From Nipponacmea schrenckii (taxonomy: Eukaryota; Mollusca; Gastropoda; Lottiidae): a DNA stretch of 64,000 bases. The stretch spans positions 13,578,001-13,642,000 of the forward strand of contig CM060200.1 of NCBI GenBank assembly GCA_030562195.1, read 5' to 3'. The translations under genes and the position numbers were made by a program. The notes beneath the pieces were generated by a model that saw only the letters and a program-made list of their open reading frames with translations, ran no database searches and was not told the DNA's origin. Below are positions 12,397 through 25,000 of the stretch, in pieces (position 1 is the stretch's first letter; each line of letters starts with the position of its first letter).

Positions 12397-15300
12397 CTAC
12401 ACTAATTCACCACATTGAGATATTGTTACCCTCTCTGTTGGATTGCCACCTTTAGTTCCAAAAGTCTGGAAAAGAAAATAACAATCATTGAACCATTTAC
12501 TTCACCCAACATTGTCAACTGATCAATTTTTTGCAATATGAAATCTTGGCTTAAATATGTTGGTTTCTGCTTGAATATATCAGTTCCTTTATAGGTGTTA
12601 CCAAGTTGATTAAATTGACTTATCAAGGGATATATTTAAAAATATACTTACCTCCATTTTTCTTACTACATTCATCCCTTCTATAACTTGTCCAAATACC
12701 ACATGTTTTCCATCTAACCTACAATCCAAATAGTAACAACTACACTAAATGTATGAATAAACTGATTGGATAAACCATGGAGCTGCATGAAGCATACATT
12801 TTGACTGAATGAAATGAGAACAGGTACATGTATATTTGACAGATGATAGGTTCATCATATAAATGATATGACTCATAAAATATATAAAAAATATATAGGC
12901 CTACATAAAATTAAGGCTTTTCCTTTTAAGCATTTGAATAAATTTCAATATGTTATGCTTTTCAATGAGGAAATTAAATGATATGAATGGAGTTTTAAGT
13001 ACTACTCTTATGAAGTGTGCACTGAAGAAAGGACAGTGGCATTCACCTACTGGCGATTTCCAACTGTAGCACACAAGGCCTCTCTTTATTGTCCCATTTT
13101 TTCAATGAGGAACATACTATAGCAAATTATTATATAAATTAAAAAGGAGTAAAATTAATCAGTTAGTGAAATTTGAAATCAAATGAAAACATACCAATCT
13201 GTTTTTTCTGTGGTTAAGAAAAACTGGGAGCCATTTGTGTTCGGACCAGAATTAGCCATAGATAAAATACCTGAAAATATATATCAAGAAGTCTTATTCC
13301 TTCAAAAACAAGAAACTTTGTTTAAAAAAATATGATACAGCATATGCTTAATATCTAGTTTATTTCATGTTTAAAGCAAGGTGGTTACTTAGAAATGGAT
13401 ATTTGCTTCATACATAATAAAGAAGACCCTAGTTAAAGCGCTATAGGAAAGTCAAATATATTAGATACATGGATCCAACATAATAATTCCTATATACTAT
13501 TTGATACTCAGTTTAGGCTTAACATCCCCAATCAAAATATGATGAGAACCGAAGACATGATTACAAATAAGAATAAAAAATTTATATGTAAAATGTAATG
13601 GAAATTTAGTAAGAGTAAAAAGCTACCTGGTCCAGTGTGTTTCAGTAGGAAATTTTCATCTTCAAACTTCTGACCGTATATAGATTTACCTCCAGTACCA
13701 TTACCTTTAGTAAAATCTCCACCTTGACACATCTATAGCAAGGTTAAGGAAGAAAACTTCAACAGCACAAGCAAAGAAAGATGGACCAATAAAAAATGCA
13801 TTGAAACATAGAAAAGACATATTACATGTTCATGTATACAGAAAAAGAAAGCGAAATTCCTTGTTTTGGGCATTTGTGAAATATTTTTTTTTGTTAAAAA
13901 TTTTTGTCAAGAATTTTTCAAGACCCAATCTGTCCCTCAAGAGAATTTAAAGGTCTCATCTCACCTGTTGACCACAATTCCTCCTATGATACACAATCCT
14001 TGTTATGCTAGAGAAGGGATATTTTCTATTAATAACCAATACTTTCAAAGGATACAAATGAAGGTATGATTCTATGAAAAGTGGAACCTTTATAACCAAA
14101 CCCTTTTTCATGGGTACATAAACATCGGAAATTTTCTACAAATAAAAGCCAATAGATATTACAAAATTTTTCATTATATGACATTTTACCACTACTACAG
14201 TTAATTATCTTTTTTGCTAGGCATGTACTAAAACAATCAACAACAAACATCATGTTTAGTCAACCCATGTTCACTATACCATGATACTTCCCTCAAGGCT
14301 GTGGTAATACAAGTGAGGAAATTATGTATTCATATATAATACATATTGTCCAATGTTCTAGAATCTGTCTATGAGATTTTAGCCAATTAAATCAGTTGTT
14401 ATAGACCCTTACTGATCATTTCTACACGTACAAAATGAAGTGCAGTGGGCTTAGTTTAATACTGGCTAATAAGGCCAGACAGTTGTCATTCTGAATTGAA
14501 ATACTCACAAATAAAGAATGTTAACAAACCTGCAGTTTTGGGAACAACTTCAGACTGTAATTCTATAATAATACGACCAATTTCTTTTTTACCAGCCTTG
14601 ATATCTAAATACACTTGAGCATTTCCACGTGATCTTTTAGCTGGTACAGTTGACTAGTAAAATATAAATAGCATTTTGAATTTTATGGGGTAAATTAAAT
14701 GCTTGAAAAATTTTTGAAAAAATTCTTGGAAAGATATTGTCAAACAAAGTATTAATCGAACACAACCCTTAATTCTTTTCAAAAATTCATTAAATTTTGT
14801 TTCTTTAATTAATTCTACTTATTTTGAATTTTTGTTTGCTGAATTCGCATTTTTATATATTACTCTCTATTTTTGTTTGCTGAATTATTATTTATTTCTA
14901 CAAACAAAAATGAAAAATAAATAGAATTATTTCATAATTCAGAAAATAAAAAAAGAAAATAGTAAACAAAAATGATATTCAGCAAACAAAAATGAAAAAT
15001 AAATCTAATTAAATCATGAATGAAAAAAATTTAACATGTCCCAAACAAACCACCGTAATATATGCTTTATTTATACATTATAGTAATAGCATTTTTAAAG
15101 CAAATTATTTGGTGTAGCTCTTACTTACTGTATCACTATCTGGTGCAGAACGTTTAGGTGCTGGGTTTTCAGGTTGACCTACATCATCAGCATCATCATT
15201 TTTCTCCAATGTTTCTCCAGCATGTTGTTGTAACCAGGAATCTTCAGCCCAAACTGTGAGGATTAAATGTTAAATATAAGTCTCCAAGTTAATGTGACAT

Positions 15301-17945
15301 ATGGATATACATGCTAATTTCAAGGTACTTGAAAGCAAACAAAAAGTTATATTAAAGCAAACAAATAGTTATATTAAAGCAAAAAAATATTTATTTTATA
15401 GAAAACAAATAGTTATTTTAAACCTACCTAAAATAGTCATTTTAAACCTAACTAATAGTTATTTTAAACCTAACTATAATAGTTATTTTAAACCTAACTA
15501 ATAGTTATTTTAAACCTAACTAATAGTTATTTTAAACCTAACTACAATAGTTATTTTAAACCTAACTAATAGTTATTTCAAACCAAACAAATAGTTATTT
15601 TAAACCAAACAAATAGTTATTTTAAACCTAACTATAATAGTTATTTTAAACCTAACTATAATAGTTTATTTTAAACCTAATCATAATAGTTATTACAAAC
15701 CTAACTAATAGTTATTTTAAACCCAACTATAATGGTTTATATTTTTTGCTCTTATTACCATGGTAATTTTAGGAAGGTGATAAAATTGTTTTTACCTGCT
15801 CTTGATGCACCTTCCTTAACTTTCATTGGTTTTGCTAGATTTACTCTTATTGTTCTTCCAAATAGTTCAGAATCATTCTAAAAAGAAAGGAATGAATTAA
15901 TCCAAAATACAAAACAGTTGAGACTTAATATACAGAAATGTTCTAAGTATTGTCATTTTTGTAAAATATATATCAAAAAGCTGCCAACTCTCAATGACCA
16001 TTCCATGAGAAAGAACATAAATGTATAAATCATATGGAAAACATAAGTTGAGTTGGGGTATACAGTATGCAATTGAAACAATTTAATATTTTTATATTTA
16101 AGTAACCCATGTTAAGCTGATATGAAACTTACCATGTTATCAATGGCAGCTGCAGCATCCTGAAAGCAGAAAATTAACAATGGTAATCAGAAATATATTA
16201 TAAGCACAATCTATTGATTTAATGCTCTAAAAATCCCCTCTCAAACAAGAACTTTGGTGGATCGAAATATAATGATCTCCCCTACTATCTAATTCTACTC
16301 TAGGTATTTCATCTTAGTGGTTTGCTGTATGTTGTATATAGGTTATTCTCATTCTCCCATGGGCTGAATATTAGAAAGGACCATGCCTTTTTGTATTTGA
16401 CCCAATTCTGAGCTATGCCAAATAAAAAGTTTATTATTATCTTTATTGAACAACTGATGTCACTATATAATCATTGTGCATCCCTTCCTTGAAACCAAAC
16501 CATCATGCCTATTGGAATATCAATCACCTCATTGGTAAAGTTGGTGAGAAAAATACAACTTAAAGGGATAATAGGCGTTAGAACGAACATAAAATTTTAA
16601 GTTCACTCAAATTTGGACAATAACAGTATATATCCATCAGTGGACTTACCTATACATCAAAATCCCTCTAAAATCCGATAAATCCCCAAAATAAAGTAGT
16701 TAATTATAAAATGCTTGAGCCATCCATCAAGCGATTTTTAAATCGTGTAAATATAAAGGGAAGTAACTCTAACATGTGAATTTTCACGCGACCTTGACCC
16801 CTACTGTTGAATTCCACAATGATGTTTTAGCATTGATTTACCAGACGCTTTTATTCTCAAACTGAATGGAATCGTCGCTGGCTCACTTTTTTTTAAAATT
16901 CCGAATATATTTTTATTGTGGCTTTTTAAAATTTGGTAAAGTGTGGGATGCATACTTATTTAACTAATAGTCAATATGAAACACAAATATAAGCCGTAGG
17001 ACGAGTGTATTCTAACGCCTATTATCCCTTTAAAGTGAGTGAATTTAATGGTACATACCTCAGCCATTTCAAACTCAACAAAGGCAAAGCCTCTGTGTTT
17101 TTCTGAAAGAAAATGACTTAAATATTTATTCAGGTAAGAAAGATTAAAAATTTTTAAAATTGACAAGATAATAAATTACTAGGATGTTATACCTTTTAAT
17201 ACATTTTTCCACTCCGAAAGGGAAGATAATTTTCATTTTTAATTTATAAATATGTCCAAAGTAAGATATGAAGGCAATGGCAAATTTGAAGAATAGGAAG
17301 AAAAAATACTAGTACGATATGTAGGCCTAATGCAGAATAAATATTACAAACCTGTTTCATAATCTAAGGGTATGTTTATATCTATGACATCACCAAATGG
17401 AATGAAAGCAGCATGGAGTATTTTATCATCCACCTCCTCAGCCAAGCCACCTGAAATCATATAAAAATGAACAAACCCTTAAAAGTTACATCTATCCCTA
17501 CCCATACCTTGGACTTAATATACATATGGGATAAAATTTAATAAAAATTGCTCCATTATATCTTTAGATAGGAATTGCTCCACTATATCTGTATAGAGTT
17601 GAACGATTATTATTATGTAAGCGAACACGTGTCCCTGTATGCCTACACGGGTACCAAAATACAGTCCACTTATCGCTAAGTTGATTCTCTGCCACACACT
17701 GAACAAGGTCACAGACACAGTGTAAGACTGTAACTGTAAGTAATAAGTAAGTGATAACAAGAACAGTGATAAGATAGGCTTTACTCTCATAGTACTCTCA
17801 GCAGGGTCCAACTCAACCCTCCTCCAAGTGAACGATTAGTGTTAACGGAATAGGAAGGATGTAGAGGATTCTTGAATATGTTTCTCTTATTCATTTACAT
17901 ACCGACATATACCATTCTTTTTGCATTTGCTGTGTTAGTAGTCAT
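12397..17945 (-). CDS. PPIE: Peptidyl-prolyl cis-trans isomerase E (cyclophilin-33)
   Basis: Twelve exons on minus: 17903-17945, 17352-17450, 17059-17102, 16133-16159, 15796-15877, 15129-15253, 14530-14653, 14056-14135, 13627-13732, 13195-13270, 12652-12718, 12397-12465. They sum to 942 nt, 313 aa, close to the 301 aa I recall for human PPIE. Residues ~12-90 form an RRM with RNP2-like MVYVGGL and RNP1-like RGFAFVEF. A short acidic linker follows. Residues ~151-313 form a cyclophilin domain with [39 protein letters not shown] and [12 protein letters not shown]. The catalytic Arg and the cyclosporin-contact Trp are present. Family knowledge: a nuclear spliceosome-associated prolyl isomerase whose RRM binds RNA and also the MLL PHD finger. 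Exon 8 has a weak donor (TTT/GTATCC). Introns carry a TTAA MITE, a palindrome and a 22-bp array. Divergent neighbour: SMC6. Confidence 0.96.
14760..15035. repeat. Large imperfect palindrome in a PPIE intron
   Basis: The left half carries ATTTTTGTTTGCTGAATT and similar words twice. The right half carries the inverted words AATTCAGAAAATAAA and AGCAAACAAAAATGAAAAAT. The whole stretch can fold into a long AT-rich hairpin in the intron between exons 6 and 7 of PPIE. It may be a foldback element; no clean target-site duplication was identified. Confidence 0.55.
15350..15740. repeat. Tandem repeat, ~22-bp unit, in a PPIE intron
   Basis: About seventeen units of roughly 22-25 bp with the consensus TAGTTATTTTAAACCTAACT, varying by small insertions. 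The array lies in the intron between exons 5 and 6. An open frame on plus reading NSYFKPN repeats is a by-product. Confidence 0.85.
16564..17029. mobile_element. 466-bp TTAA-target MITE, copy A (PPIE intron 3)
   Basis: Terminal inverted repeats begin AGGGATAATAGGCGTTAGAA at both ends and are flanked directly by TTAA on each side. The element is 466 bp and has no coding capacity. A second copy of the same length lies at 32561-33026 and differs by only scattered substitutions. TTAA target sites are typical of the piggyBac and Kolobok superfamilies; the termini alone do not tell me which. It ends 29 nt inside intron 3 from the exon 3 donor of PPIE. Confidence 0.85.
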
Positions 17946-19086
17946 GCTTGCGTTTTACAACCGGAAGTTTACATTTTCTACGGATGCGAACAAAACGTAT
18001 CGATGAACTATATGTAAACGAAATAATTTCTATTATAATCGGAAGTAATTTGGACCATGAAAATGCAAAAATATCCTGCATCTATTAACATAATCATTTT
18101 CATAACAATAGAACGGCGTTTAAATTTTATAAATAAAATCAATTCTTCGGGGAAAACAGGATTTTTTCAACTGGATGTGTTCGATTTGTTTCCCATCTTA
18201 CACGAACCCGAGTTATTCTAGACTTCAGAACGGACACTTCCTGTTATAATCTCGTATGCGTATGATGCGGAATTATTCAACACCATTTAAAGAGGTTTTG
18301 TACTTTTATGTGTATCTCTCTAATAAAAGACACGTAACACGATTGACAAAGAAAATCCAAAAATTTGTCATTCATGTGAGAAAAAAAATTTCTTACTCGA
18401 TTTGACGACGCCTACCTCGGATTAACCCATCCTCATCGGAACAACGCGTGTTTAAATAACATTGTTCCGAGTAGATCAACTTATAGCGTCGAACAAATAC
18501 ATTCGGACGTAATTTCTCAAAGATTCCCGCCAGTAATCCCAAAAATATTGTCACTTTCACTTTCAGGAATTATAATATTTTTGATCAGTGCTATGCTTAC
18601 AGGTTCACATTTTATTGACTGAATTTATTAGCAATGTCATATATTGTGACAGTTATAAGGCATGATATTAACTACTCTACGGGGGGCCAAACGTGAATCT
18701 GATAGGGTTGCACCTTCCTCCTCTCCGCTTCCTCTTCCCCACTTATACTACTAGGCACTACTACAATGCGTGCACCACTACAATAGTCAATAGTCAATAT
18801 TATAGGAGGGCAAATAGAAAGAATTGAGCACTCTTTGACACTTCCGTGTCTTGTGCAACAATTCGCTTATCCAGGGTCCATCCTCTAGAAGAAAAAAAAA
18901 AAACAGAGAATGAAGTAGGTTAGGCCAAGTTCAATTTACTCCAGAATTCAATTGCAACTTCAAGGCAATCTCTTCTCTAAACAGTTTAAAACTCCTGGGT
19001 CTGGACATTTTGTCAAGGTTCAAAACAAAATGGGGCACTACTATAAAAACTTTTTTTAATTTAAGATGTCCAAACTATAATAAATC
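17946..19086. promoter_or_regulatory. Divergent promoter interval of PPIE and SMC6
   Basis: The start codons of PPIE (minus) and SMC6 (plus) face away from each other with about 1.14 kb between them. Both gene models start cleanly, so the interval must hold both 5' UTRs and promoters unless distant noncoding exons exist. It has more CG dinucleotides than the surrounding DNA around 18.2-18.5 kb. I did not find a convincing TATA box. Confidence 0.55.
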
Positions 19087-22000
19087 ATGTCTAAACGAAA
19101 GTCAGAAGAGACCATTGATAATGGCATGTTAAAGAAGAAAAAGGGTACCAGTATTAATGGTAGAAATGATAAAAACAGGGAGGAAGAAGACATGTCAACA
19201 GATGATATTAATGACATCAATAATTGTTCTCAAAATGCAGACTTTGAACCACAAGCTGTAAGTTATTAGTATTTAATTACCTTATAATTACCTAATTATT
19301 GTGCTGTGCTTTGCAACTCCTTAAAGATGGGTTGCCTCATTAATTAGAGCCAAAGTAAGCTTACTAATTGATTAATTGGGGTTTCTAATGAATAATCCAT
19401 GTATTCTCAAGTTCAAAAGACCTATGTGGACGTCAAAATGCTTGTGGAATCCATCTGACTCTGATCTGCTTTGAAACCATAGACATCCTGTTATTTATAG
19501 GATATCTGCTAAATTTAGACTCCATGTCACAAAATGATATTTAAACGTTTTATTGCCTTTTGCTAGAGATAATAAATGGAATGCCATTGTTGTTGTGGAA
19601 AATATTAAGGACTGTGGGCAATAACAACAGCGTCCGGTTACGTCATGATTTATGTACCGAATTGACAGACTGGATGATCAAAAAAACGATCAACAACATT
19701 TGAGACTTGACATACATACCTACCTATGTTGGTACCCTACCGTGGGAATTCCGGTCATAATTAGCCTAATTAGGAATTATTGAATGACGTGGGACCATCT
19801 GGTATTTTTCCCAGTCGTTAGAACACCTCTACTTTCTATTGATATAATACCAATTATGGTCTATATATATATATATATGGAAATAAGGGAAGGCAACTTT
19901 AAGTTCAAAAATGAATGAATTTCCACATTAATATAGTAAAACTTAAACATCATATGGATTATATTGATCAATCAATTTTCATGACTTTGATAAACAAACA
20001 GGAAATGAAAATCTGTAGGTATAAAACAGATGATGCTGTCATTTTTATTTTAGAACCAAAAGGAGGGTGAAGTGGGTATTATTGAGAAAGTATCGGTAAA
20101 AAATTTTATGTGTCATAGTCGCTTGGATGTGAATTTTGGTCCACATGTTAATTTTGTTGTTGGACGAAATGGAAGTAAGTATGTTTTTTATATTGATTTT
20201 TGCCTACTTTTTCAAGATATTGTGTGCTGTATTTTTTCCTGAACAATAGTCAAGGCTGTTTAGTGATTCAAATTGCTGGATTCTATTTTATCAGTGGAAT
20301 ATCTCATATCATAGAATGATTAGTAAAACAGAATATCACTATTTATCATTGTTCCTTAAAAACAGTGAAGATCAGTCCTCGATGTGTATGATTTATTTTA
20401 TTTGTATGTGTACTTTAACAATCAGATATGTTTTGTCGTTGTATTTAACAGGTGGTAAAAGTGCTGTGGTAACTGCTGTGGTAGTTGGATTAGGTGGTAA
20501 AGCATCAGTTACTAGTCGTGGCAATGCAATCAAATCTTTTATTAAGCATGGAAAACAGTAAGTTAATGTTCATTTTTGATTTATATCAATCAAGTGATGT
20601 TTCATACATCAGAATATATTTTATGATACATTGAGGGCATGCAGAAAATGGAGCGTAATGGTTATATGCTTGATTTCTTTTGAAAAAAAAAAAGGATTAG
20701 TGTACTAATTCTGGTGATTATATGAATCAGTTTCTGTTTAACTTGCTGTAGTGAAAATTGGATGATTCTTTCATGTCAGCCACTATATTGAATTTGGGCG
20801 AATGGTAACGAATGATCTTTTGACATTAAATTTTGAAATAATGATATTTGGGTGCAATACAGTTATGTTTATATCTACAGACGGGCAGAAATTGAAATCA
20901 AACTAAGAAATCGTGGATTAGATGCTTTCAAACCTGATTTATATGGTGACTCTATTGTTGTACAGAGAAAGTTTTCAACTGAAGGTGGTAGTAAATATGA
21001 ACTAAGAAGTAAAGATGGTATGTTTGACATATCCTACTGTTCTATCAAATTTTACATGCAAGTAGCAAACAGCCATAGATTACCAGAAAACTAAATAGCA
21101 ATTTTTTTTTAAACATTCAATCTGAATAATAGTATAAATAAAAAATGGCTTGTTACTTGGCTTAATAGCTGGATAAATAATGAAGCACATTAAGATAATA
21201 TTAGATATATTAATTGCTATATATAAGATAGTATCAGATATATCAATTGTTATAATAAAAGATATATTGATATATAAGATAATATTAGATAAATTAATTG
21301 CTATATATAAGATAGTATCAGATATATCAATTGTTATAATAAAAGATATATTGATATATAAGATAATATAAGATATATTAATTGCCATATATAAGATAGT
21401 ATCAGTTATGTTAATTGTTATATATATCAGATATATTAATTGTTATACAGGTAAATTGGTGAGTGATAAAAGAGAAGAGTTAGCCCATATTTTAGATCAG
21501 TTTAATATACAGGTGGATAATCCTGTAGCTATTCTAAATCAAGACACAAGTCGTAACTTTCTTAATTCTAAAAGTCCTCAAGATAAATATAAGGTAAGTG
21601 CCTTAAACATCATTTGTAAATGTGTTTGACAAATTTATCTGTGTATTTTTGTTTGTCTTGACTGTAGTTATTTTAAGAGACTGTATTGGTTTCTTGGGTT
21701 ATGTTAAGAGACTGTATTGGTTTCTTGAGTTATGTTAAAGAGACTGTATTGGTTTCTTGAGTTATGTTAAAGAGACTGTATTGTTTTCTCCTGAGGTATG
21801 TTAAGAGACTGTATTGGTTTCTTGAGTTATTTAAGAGAGTGTATTGGTTTCTTGAGTTATGTTAAGGGACTGTATGGGTTTCTTGAGTTATGTTAAGAGA
21901 CTGTATTGGTTTCTTGAGTTATTTTAAGAGACTGTATTGGTTTCTTGAGTTATGTTAAGAGACTGTATTGGTTTCTTGAGTTAGGTTAAGAAACTGTATT

Positions 22001-25000
22001 GGTTTCTTGAGTTATGTTAAGAGACTGTATTGGTTTCTTGAGTTATGTTAAAGAGACAGTATTGGTTTCTTGAGTTATGTTAAGAGACTGTATTGGTTTC
22101 TTGAGTTATGTTAAGAGACTGAATTGGTTTCTTGAGTTATGTTAAAGAGACAGTATCATTGGCTTCTTGGGATAATTAGGGGTCTGTATTGGTTTCTTGA
22201 GTTTTGTTAAGATTTTCCAAGTGATTAATGAGTATGCTATTTCCAGTTCTTTCTGAAGGCAACACAACTTGAACAAATGAAGAAAGATTATGCTACTGCT
22301 GATCAACAGAAAACTATAACAAATGACATTATTCTACAGAAAACAAAGGTAATATGTCTAATGCGTTTTTCTTTTTATTTTCACTAAAACAGAAGAGCTC
22401 AAGATTTAAACAATCCATTTGGGTGTAGGTTCAGGTCTAGTCTAGCCAGGTTCAGTATGATAGGAAATTCATTCATATCCTTCAAGCATAATATCTGGAT
22501 ATATCGCTTTTCACTTGATAAATTGAACACTATTTCATCAAGGTTTTTATGTGTACTTTGATATCAAATCCTTTTCTTTCAGACATTGCCTATACTAGAA
22601 AAAGAGGTATTAAAATGGGAACAGAGGTTTAAAGCCTTTCATGCTTTAGATAAACTAAAAGAGAAAGTCAAACAGTTGAAGAATGAATTAGCTTGGTCTA
22701 TAGTCTGTGATAAAGAAAAGGTACAATAGGTTTTTTTTATGTGTTCTTAAATGATTAAAAACCAAGTTATTTATTAACAGTATACTAACAATTCCTAAAA
22801 TAAGCCGAAGTATTTTGGAAATGGCACCAGGAGCCAGGGAATGTTTATTTTTAAGGAAGACCTGATACCATTCTGTCCATTGGACACCCTTTTTTATGGT
22901 CTAGATTTAGAATTTCCCATTTGTGTTTTTTTCAGGGACTAGACCCCATCAACAAAAAAATCAAAGAAGAAGAAGCAAAATTGCCAAAATTAAAACAAAA
23001 GACTGAACAAATAAAGGTAAGACACCTTGTGTATTTAAACCGACCTCAACCTGTCATCAGAAATATGAAGGACTTCTTTAGGTTATTGGACTTTCACTCG
23101 TTAATTGAGATAAGAATCTGTAATGTGTTTGACGTAAAAAGTGAAATGATATCAAGTTAAGAAGCAGCTCTCTATCCACCTGTGCTACTGGTAGAAATTA
23201 TATCTTGTTTCAATCATAGGACAATTGTATTATTGACTTGACTACTTTGTTTTCTTATTTACTAACAGAAAAAGATGAAAGATTTAGGAGAGAAACATAA
23301 AGAAATCAATGATCAACTTATGGCTATATGTGAAGATGTAAAGAAATTAGAACCTAATTTACAAGCTAAAAAACGTAATGTCCATGATGCTAAAGATCAA
23401 GTTAGACAAGCCCAGGTAGAGTATTTCTAATTAAAGCTCTTTGATTTGATGCCTTTATTTGAGATATCTCTATTGGTATCAAGTTAAACTGTTTTCTGCT
23501 GGAGATGCTGTGGATTAGATTTTTTAACCCTTTCAACACACTCGCTCTACCAACCACACAATTACATGATAATAATCAAACAGTCAATGAAACGTTTGAT
23601 ACTGTGAGGTCATATGGTGTTAACCCTCTTTTTACTAGGAGTTCAGGTTATATAACAATTATTTTATTCACACTAAGGCTAGTGTTTAAAGGGTTAAAGG
23701 GTCTCAGACCAGTGCTTCTAAAAGTCTGCTTAAAAATCCATTAAACATTGTTTGTTTAGCACAAAATCGCCTTAATAAATTTCAGCTGTTAAGCCTCGTT
23801 CAAACTCCTTTAACAAAAAATGGTGTGTCTTTTACAGAGCAATAATAATTACATCTAATACTGACCTTGTTAATATTACATTATTTCAGACTACATGTAG
23901 GAAATATGAAGAAAATATCAAAAGTATAAAGCGTGATAAAGAAGAAGTGATTCAAAAAATAGCTGAGATTAAATCACAGTAAGTTTTCCTATATAGATAG
24001 GATTGTCTTAGATAATGGATGATAACATTATCCTCTTTGATATGCAGTTTCTCTATATCTATGACTGAAAATTAATTAAATATAGAAACAATTTGTTTTA
24101 TTTTTGCAATTTTCACTTTGAATAGTATTATTGGGATAAGAAAGAGGTTTTCTAAAAAAAATAATGTAAATCGAGAAGACTGATAGCATTAATTTGCACC
24201 ATTCTAGTTTTAAAACAGATATCTGTTGTCCTGCAATTCCACTAAAACTAAGTTCAAAGGGTCTTTTCTGATGGGAGCATATTTTGCGATAAATTGCATC
24301 TTTCTTTATTTTTGTTATCAACTGGTAAGCATATATCTCCATTGATTATTCCTTAGTAACTGATCTAAATTCAATAAGGATAAGATCAGTAGTTTGAATA
24401 TCCCACCGTGAATAACAAGACAATTCACTATTTCTAGATCACAACATGATTATGAAGCAGATCGTATTGAACGGCAATCTACAATCAACCAATTACAAGA
24501 TAGTTTACAAGGGTTGATAGCTAAACAGAATTCTACAGGTCATGATAGGGAACAATATATTGGTGCTGCTAGTCGCTTGAAAAATGAAAGTTATCATTTA
24601 GGGTAAGTATATTAAAGGGATACTACCACTTAAAAATAATTATACATGTCACACTGTAGCAAATGTGTATTGTATTTATACATACTGTAAGGCTAGAAAT
24701 TAATGCGTCAACAAATTAATGCGACATTGGGTATAGAAACTAAAATGCGAGTACAAATTAATACCATTTGCGATATGTGAATCATAAAATTCTATAAGTG
24801 TTTAAGGAATGAAGACATGGACAATGATCAAGATTTTATCTTTAAATAGTCAAGTGTAAAAATCTTTTGGTTTTTTTTAACGTCATTGATTACTAATCAG
24901 CTACAAAGTTAGAAATGATTACCTCATTACTTAATCCAAGCCGGTCTCAATTTAAATATTTGACCTATATATCGATGTTCACCATATTTAAAGGGGCCCA

